Shown piece after piece: positions 60,329 through 64,000 of a stretch of DNA of 64,000 bases. The notes under the pieces are model-generated. The model searched no databases, was not told where the DNA came from, and saw only the letters and a list, made by a program, of their open reading frames with translations. The position numbers and the translations under genes were made by a program. Within the stretch, counting starts at the first letter, position 1. Every line of letters begins with the position of its first letter. Source of the DNA: JALUZX01 sp964561605 (GTDB taxonomy: Bacteria; Planctomycetota; UBA1135; JALUZX01); contig CAZLQD010000023.1 in NCBI GenBank assembly GCA_964561605.1, forward strand, positions 45,427-109,426. The letters are read 5' to 3'.

Positions 60329-62917
60329 TCAAGGCAGGTTCTCCAGGAGATACCAGAGGGTCTTCCACTTCTTTCCGATACGCAGCAGGGCTCCGCCCTT
60401 TACGGGGTGGAGGCGGATTTCGGCCTTTTTGCGGCCCCTTTCGTCCAGGGCGAAACAGCGGATCTTCGAGGCCGGGTAGGGCAGGACCACCTTGGCGGGG
60501 ACCCCCTCGCACAGGACGGGCGCCTTCCCCCAGTGTCCGCCCAAGGTGACCCGGCCACCCTCCAGGAATTCCACTCCCCCCCCGGTGTTCTTCTCGAGTC
60601 CCGTGGCGGCGAGGAGGATCCTCCCCGGGCGGTCGAAGCCCTCCCCGTCCAGGCAGGTCAGGGTCAGAGTGGCCCAACCCAGCAGAAGTTTCCCGAAGAC
60701 CGCCTTCACTCTTCCCATTCGGATCTTCCGCCCGGCCGGAAACCCAGTGAAAACCTTGGTGCGCCTCGTGTCGGCTGTGAAGAAACCGGCGCCTGGGATC
60801 TCGAGGTTCCATGTCAGCTCGCCCGTATCCGAGACCCACCGGTCCCCGGCCTCGGGCGGGGCGGGGAAGGGCTTCTTCCCCCGGCCGGCCGGGTCCAGCT
60901 CCACCCGGCCCAGGAGGCCGAAGCCGGGGGGGACCAGGGAGAAGATGGACTTCATACCCTTCCCGGCGACGGCCCTGCGCACCAGGCTCCTCTCCAGGTC
61001 CGCACCGAAGGGGATCCTCCGGACCACTCTTCCCGGCCGGACGTCGCCCCTGGCGAAGAGGTGGGAACATGCGGCCATGTGGACCAGCTTGGCGGGATCG
61101 CCCTTCACGTCGAAATACCTTGTGATCCTTCCAGGCGTATAATCCCGGTTGTGGGACCAGGCGAAGAAGAAGACACCGTCCCAGTCCTGGAAAGCGGCGA
61201 AGGCGGCGATCATTGGAAAGCCCTCGGCGCCGTAGCGGTTGGGCTGAGGGTGATTGTATTCACTGAGAGTAAAAGGCTTTCCCGCCACCCTCCTCGCCGC
61301 CAGCCCCCCCAGGAACTCCACGGGCCGGTTCACGAGGGCTTCCTCCTGGACCCACCAGTTCCTCCTGTCCCAGGGCTTTCCGGGAAAACGGGGATGGTGC
61401 CAGTAGGCGTGGGTGTCCAGGTAGTCCAGCCCGGCCTGGATGTGGACCGGGCTGTAGCCGAGCTGGGTTCCCGAGACCAGGCCCTTCACGCCCAAGTCCT
61501 TCTTCAGGAAGGAGTACATCCCCCACCAGTATCGTTTCTCCGTATCCCATATGAAGTCCGTGAAATCCTCCAGGGCCTTCCGGGAGAGGGGGAGAAAGCT
61601 CCTCTTCAGAACGGGAACCCGGCCCTCCTCCAGGTCCCTCAACCCGGGAGGAAAGGAAGGCGCCCCCTTCCTGAGGGAGAAGCAGGCCCACTCGAAACGG
61701 CCGGGACCCAGTCCGGAAAAGCTGATCCTCGCCCTGGGATCGCTCCCGGTGGCCTGGAAGACGAGGCGGACCTCCCTCCAGTCCCTCCCAAGGGCCACCC
61801 GGGCCGAGAGCCCCAGGTGCTTCCAGGGAGAGTGGGCCATCATGCAGACCACGCGGACCTTCCTCGGCGGATCGGCCTTTCCCCGGAAGACCAGGGTGTA
61901 GGGAGCCCCGCCCTCCACGGCGAAAGGAGGGGAGGACACCTGGGGGTGCCAGGGGACCAGGCCCATTCGGCGGACCAGGAGAACCCCCTCCGGTCCGCCG
62001 CCGGGGCCGGAGTCGGGGAGGATCTTCCAGGAAAAGCGGGTGTTCCTGTCCTTCTCCACCTTCCAGGACGGGGTCCCGCCCCTCTCCGGCCCCGGCAGGA
62101 GTTCCCGGCCGGGAGGAGTGCCCTCCGTGCCCCAGGCCCGGTGGAGTTCTTTCGTGGTTCCGTATTTCTTCTTCAACCAGTCGTTCCAGAGTTTCCGGAA
62201 AGTGGATGCGTAGGGTTGGGGCAAGGTGTCCAGGGCACCACGTCCCCACTGGGAGAAGAGGGAATCCTCGTTGGAGATCTCCACGAAGACCACTGCGGGA
62301 TCCACGGCGTAAGGGGTCTTGGTGAAGGGATTCACATGGCGCAGGAGATCGCGGGCGTACTTCTTCTGGAGTTCGATCATCCTGGGCTCGAAATTGTCCA
62401 GCCCCTTGTCGTCCCTCGGCCGGAGCCTCCGGTCGCCCGGAAAACCATCCCTGGGGCCGAACCAGCGGGAGACGTGGAGATTCACGTCCACCCGGATCCC
62501 CCGGGCCTCGAAGGCCGCCACCAGCCGGTCCAGGCGCTCCACCATGGCGGGGTCGGGATGAAGATGGTCCTTGCTCTTCCCCCAGATGGACCGGGCGTCC
62601 ATGTGGTGGAGGCGGACGCACCCGATCCCGAAGGCGGCGAGCCTCCGGGCCAGAGTCTCGGCCTCCCCGGGAGCCGGGAAACAGGCGTCGAAACAAAGGT
62701 TGGTTCCCCACAAGCGGGCCCGCTTCCCCCCGAGGAACAGGTGTCCATCCCGCACGGCGGGAAAGCCTCGTTTCCCTGCAGTCCGGAGGAGTTCCCCCGA
62801 GAGGTCCGCCTCCCCGCCGGCCTCTCCCCCTTTCATGGAGAAGGGGATGTATTTGACCTGGGAATGGAGAGAGACCGCCAGGAGAAGGACGGATCCAAGA
62901 AGACGTGCAGAAAACAT
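60329..62917 (-). CDS. Secreted clan GH-A (GH5-like) glycoside hydrolase
   Basis: 862 residues with a signal peptide (FSARLLGSVLLLAVSLHS). The N-terminal TIM-barrel domain has LWGTNLCFDACFP, CVRLHHMDARSIWGKSKDHL, VDVNLHVSRWFGPRDGFPG and VVFVEISNEDSLF, with the typical Asn-Glu acid/base. A carbohydrate-binding-like sandwich is inserted (about 285-440). KPFTLSEYNHPQPNRYGAEG supplies the nucleophile Glu, and the end holds two beta domains. Acts on an exported or environmental polysaccharide; substrate unknown. ATG 62917 replaces an upstream TTG because the signal begins there. Two bases short of a regular gap after the DUF523 gene, probably co-transcribed. Confidence 0.85.
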   Translation of the reverse strand: MFSARLLGSVLLLAVSLHSQVKYIPFSMKGGEAGGEADLSGELLRTAGKRGFPAVRDGHLFLGGKRARLWGTNLCFDACFPAPGEAETLARRLAAFGIGCVRLHHMDARSIWGKSKDHLHPDPAMVERLDRLVAAFEARGIRVDVNLHVSRWFGPRDGFPGDRRLRPRDDKGLDNFEPRMIELQKKYARDLLRHVNPFTKTPYAVDPAVVFVEISNEDSLFSQWGRGALDTLPQPYASTFRKLWNDWLKKKYGTTKELHRAWGTEGTPPGRELLPGPERGGTPSWKVEKDRNTRFSWKILPDSGPGGGPEGVLLVRRMGLVPWHPQVSSPPFAVEGGAPYTLVFRGKADPPRKVRVVCMMAHSPWKHLGLSARVALGRDWREVRLVFQATGSDPRARISFSGLGPGRFEWACFSLRKGAPSFPPGLRDLEEGRVPVLKRSFLPLSRKALEDFTDFIWDTEKRYWWGMYSFLKKDLGVKGLVSGTQLGYSPVHIQAGLDYLDTHAYWHHPRFPGKPWDRRNWWVQEEALVNRPVEFLGGLAARRVAGKPFTLSEYNHPQPNRYGAEGFPMIAAFAAFQDWDGVFFFAWSHNRDYTPGRITRYFDVKGDPAKLVHMAACSHLFARGDVRPGRVVRRIPFGADLERSLVRRAVAGKGMKSIFSLVPPGFGLLGRVELDPAGRGKKPFPAPPEAGDRWVSDTGELTWNLEIPGAGFFTADTRRTKVFTGFPAGRKIRMGRVKAVFGKLLLGWATLTLTCLDGEGFDRPGRILLAATGLEKNTGGGVEFLEGGRVTLGGHWGKAPVLCEGVPAKVVLPYPASKIRCFALDERGRKKAEIRLHPVKGGALLRIGKKWKTLWYLLENLP

Positions 62918-62958
62918 CGGCTCGACACTCCAGGAAAGAGGCGGGAACGACCTGCTTC

Positions 62959-63531
62959 TCAAGGACCAGGTTCACTCTCCCCCTTCCCGTGGAAAAGGGC
63001 AAGGACCCTTTCGACGAAGGCCTCCCGCACGGAGGGGTCCTCCAGCTCCCAGGATTCGACCAGGGGGATCCGGGGGAACTCGTCCCGCAAGGCCCTGGCC
63101 CAGAAACCCACTCCCCTCCGGATCACCTTCCCGGGGTGGACCCGGACCTCCAGGCTCCTCAGGCCGCAACTGGGGGATTTGCTCTTCAGGATGAAGCCCT
63201 GGAGCCCCGCCTCTTTCAAGGTCCGTGCCTTTTGCCGGCAGAAGGCGGCCATTTCCTCCGTCAGGTCCCGGCCCGTCTCCAATCCCAGGAGACGGGGGCT
63301 CTCAGGATCGCCGAAAAGAGCGATCGGCTCCCGCGGGACGCCGAGACCCAGCTCGTATTCGGGACAAAGGGGAAGGAAAGAGAAAAGACGGCCCAGAGTC
63401 TCCACGACCACTTCGTCCCGCTTGTGCCCCCCGTCGTAACGGACCTCTTCGCCGAGAAGACAAGAACTGACCCCGACCCTCGGACGGGGGGAGCCTTCGA
63501 GGCGGGAAAAATCCTTCGAAACCATGGCCAA
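62959..63531 (-). CDS. DUF523-family protein
   Basis: 190 residues. The DUF523 signature is complete: VGVSSCLLGEEVRYDGGHKR, LCPEYELGLGVPREPIALFG and GFILKSKSPSCGLRSLEVRV. Three conserved Cys lie in these blocks and may bind a metal or an iron-sulphur cluster, which is an inference. The biochemical role of the family is poorly established; thio-nucleoside or DNA-repair links have been suggested. ATG 63531. The GH gene starts 41 bases downstream. Upstream of it lies the repeat block. Confidence 0.85.
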   Translation of the reverse strand: MAMVSKDFSRLEGSPRPRVGVSSCLLGEEVRYDGGHKRDEVVVETLGRLFSFLPLCPEYELGLGVPREPIALFGDPESPRLLGLETGRDLTEEMAAFCRQKARTLKEAGLQGFILKSKSPSCGLRSLEVRVHPGKVIRRGVGFWARALRDEFPRIPLVESWELEDPSVREAFVERVLALFHGKGESEPGP

Positions 63532-63655
63532 GATCTTGCATCACGCCGCCTGGAAAGAAAGCCCCCGATCGCCCCAAGACCGGAAAAAAGGCCCAGAGCC
63601 CCTCTCCCGGCGGCCCCCCTCGGGGGCCCCTGTCGAATCCGGCGCCACTCCCGAT

Positions 63656-63721
63656 TTCCTCGTTGGCCCCAGCCTGCTTCCTCGTTGGCCCCTGCCAATT
63701 TCCTCGTTGGCCCCTGCCGGC
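63656..63721. repeat. Tandem 22-base repeat, three copies
   Basis: The unit ttcctcgttggcccctgcc plus three bases starts at 63656, 63678 and 63700, with small differences between copies. The third copy runs into the 53-base repeat, whose last part (ttagcccctgcc) is a variant of the same unit, so the two repeats share ancestry. Confidence 0.85.
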
Positions 63722-63860
63722 GGGTATGTGCGGCCCGAAGGGCCGCAACATGCCTATTGTTAGCCCCTGCCGGCGGGTATGTGCGGCCCGAAGGGCTGCA
63801 ACATGCCTATTGTTAGCCCCTGCCGACGGGTATGTGCGGCCCGAAGGGCCGCAACATGCC
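63710..63860. repeat. Tandem 53-base repeat, three copies, each an imperfect hairpin
   Basis: Units begin at 63721, 63774 and 63827 (constant 53-base spacing). Each has an inner stem GCGGCCC-gaa-GGGCCGC flanked by cgggtatgt and acatgcc, which extend it to about 14-15 pairs with one bulged A. In the second copy the stem has T for C (ggctgc) and still pairs as G-U, a wobble-preserving change that suggests the RNA or cruciform shape matters. No repeat-associated protein gene is in the window. Confidence 0.85.
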
Positions 63861-63966
63861 CGACGTCAGGGGGAGTGGAAGGGAGCTCGAAGGGTTTTTT
63901 TAGCGCCTTCGAAGCTGGAGCCACTCCCCGGGCGTCTCGGGCATGTCACTACGTTCCATGCCCGAG
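63854..63966. repeat. Nested inverted repeat with mutually exclusive pairing
   Basis: Three nested arm pairs: acatgcccga/tcgggcatgt (63854-63863, 63937-63946), ggggagtgg/ccactcccc (63870-63878, 63921-63929) and tcgaagg/ccttcga (63887-63893, 63906-63912), the last around a tttttt-containing loop. The right outer arm can also pair with catgcccgag at 63957-63966 (ctcgggcatg, 63936-63945). The whole resembles a MITE-like or REP-type palindrome, or an alternative-fold RNA. The remainder of the 470-base region from 63532 holds no ORF. Confidence 0.7.
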
Positions 63967-64000
63967 CCGGCCGGGGCTGACGAGAAAAAGACAAGGCCCT

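Noticed and set aside
63656..63860. CRISPR array
   Set aside because: The 53-base units are repeated without unique spacers, and no cas gene is in the window.

Overview
The window is GC-rich bacterial chromosome (about two thirds G+C by eye, strong G/C third-position bias, frequent GTG and TTG starts). Gene content suggests a diderm of the planctomycete type. It carries 3-deoxy-octulosonate-8-P synthase (LPS), a formylglycine-generating/sulfatase-modifying-type secreted protein, DUF4038, DUF3472 and clan GH-A secreted hydrolases, tandem carboxypeptidase-regulatory-like repeat proteins, and a BNR-repeat protein ending in a C-terminal domain that resembles those on many planctomycete secreted proteins. 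The phylum call is inference from content. No rRNA, tRNA, transposase or CRISPR array was seen.

Layout. 0-5.5 kb: end of an unknown gene, then on the minus strand pgi, a YugP-type zinc metallopeptidase, a PilZ protein and fhs. 5.6-13 kb: a GT39-like membrane glycosyltransferase, divergent from a coupled operon of three N-terminally anchored repeat proteins. 13-20.4 kb: a PhzF-like isomerase, a lipoprotein, a parvulin with an odd topology, an RluA-type pseudouridine synthase, a REC-HD-GYP regulator, and the FGE-like protein ending at a clear terminator. 20.4-23.2 kb: an RmlD-like reductase, a diacylglycerol-kinase-family protein and kdsA. 23.3-28.8 kb: two large secreted proteins (DUF4038 with a permuted LamG-like domain; BNR repeats).

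28.9-32.05 kb is the most interesting locus. A near-consensus sigma-54 promoter with upstream inverted repeats precedes a small exported protein rich in Cys, Gly and Lys. A membrane sensor kinase with six cysteines in its extracytoplasmic region and an NtrC-type activator follow in the same direction. This looks like a self-contained metal- or redox-response circuit, similar in logic to ZraPSR but with an unrelated effector. 32-40.3 kb: a small lipoprotein gene, lysA and a FliA-like sigma factor, then the tightly overlapped run purA-uppS-cdsA-phoH-7TM-HD-ybeY (minus strand). 40.6-43.6 kb: a divergent sigma-like protein, an unknown membrane protein, metF and a lipoprotein.

43.6-53.8 kb: a candidate structured RNA with a strong terminator, then a polysaccharide locus (polytopic membrane protein, wecB, an alpha/alpha-type protein, a GT4 transferase, a Wzx-like flippase, an ATP-grasp ligase and an unknown exported protein). 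53.9-58 kb: a promoter-led operon of a Tat-exported endonuclease/exonuclease/phosphatase, an FAD oxidoreductase and a sodium:solute symporter, probably a catabolic uptake unit. 58-63.5 kb: a DUF3472 protein, a thioredoxin-like/coiled-coil exported protein, a clan GH-A hydrolase and a DUF523 protein. The right end (63.65-63.97 kb) is a block of tandem and palindromic repeats.
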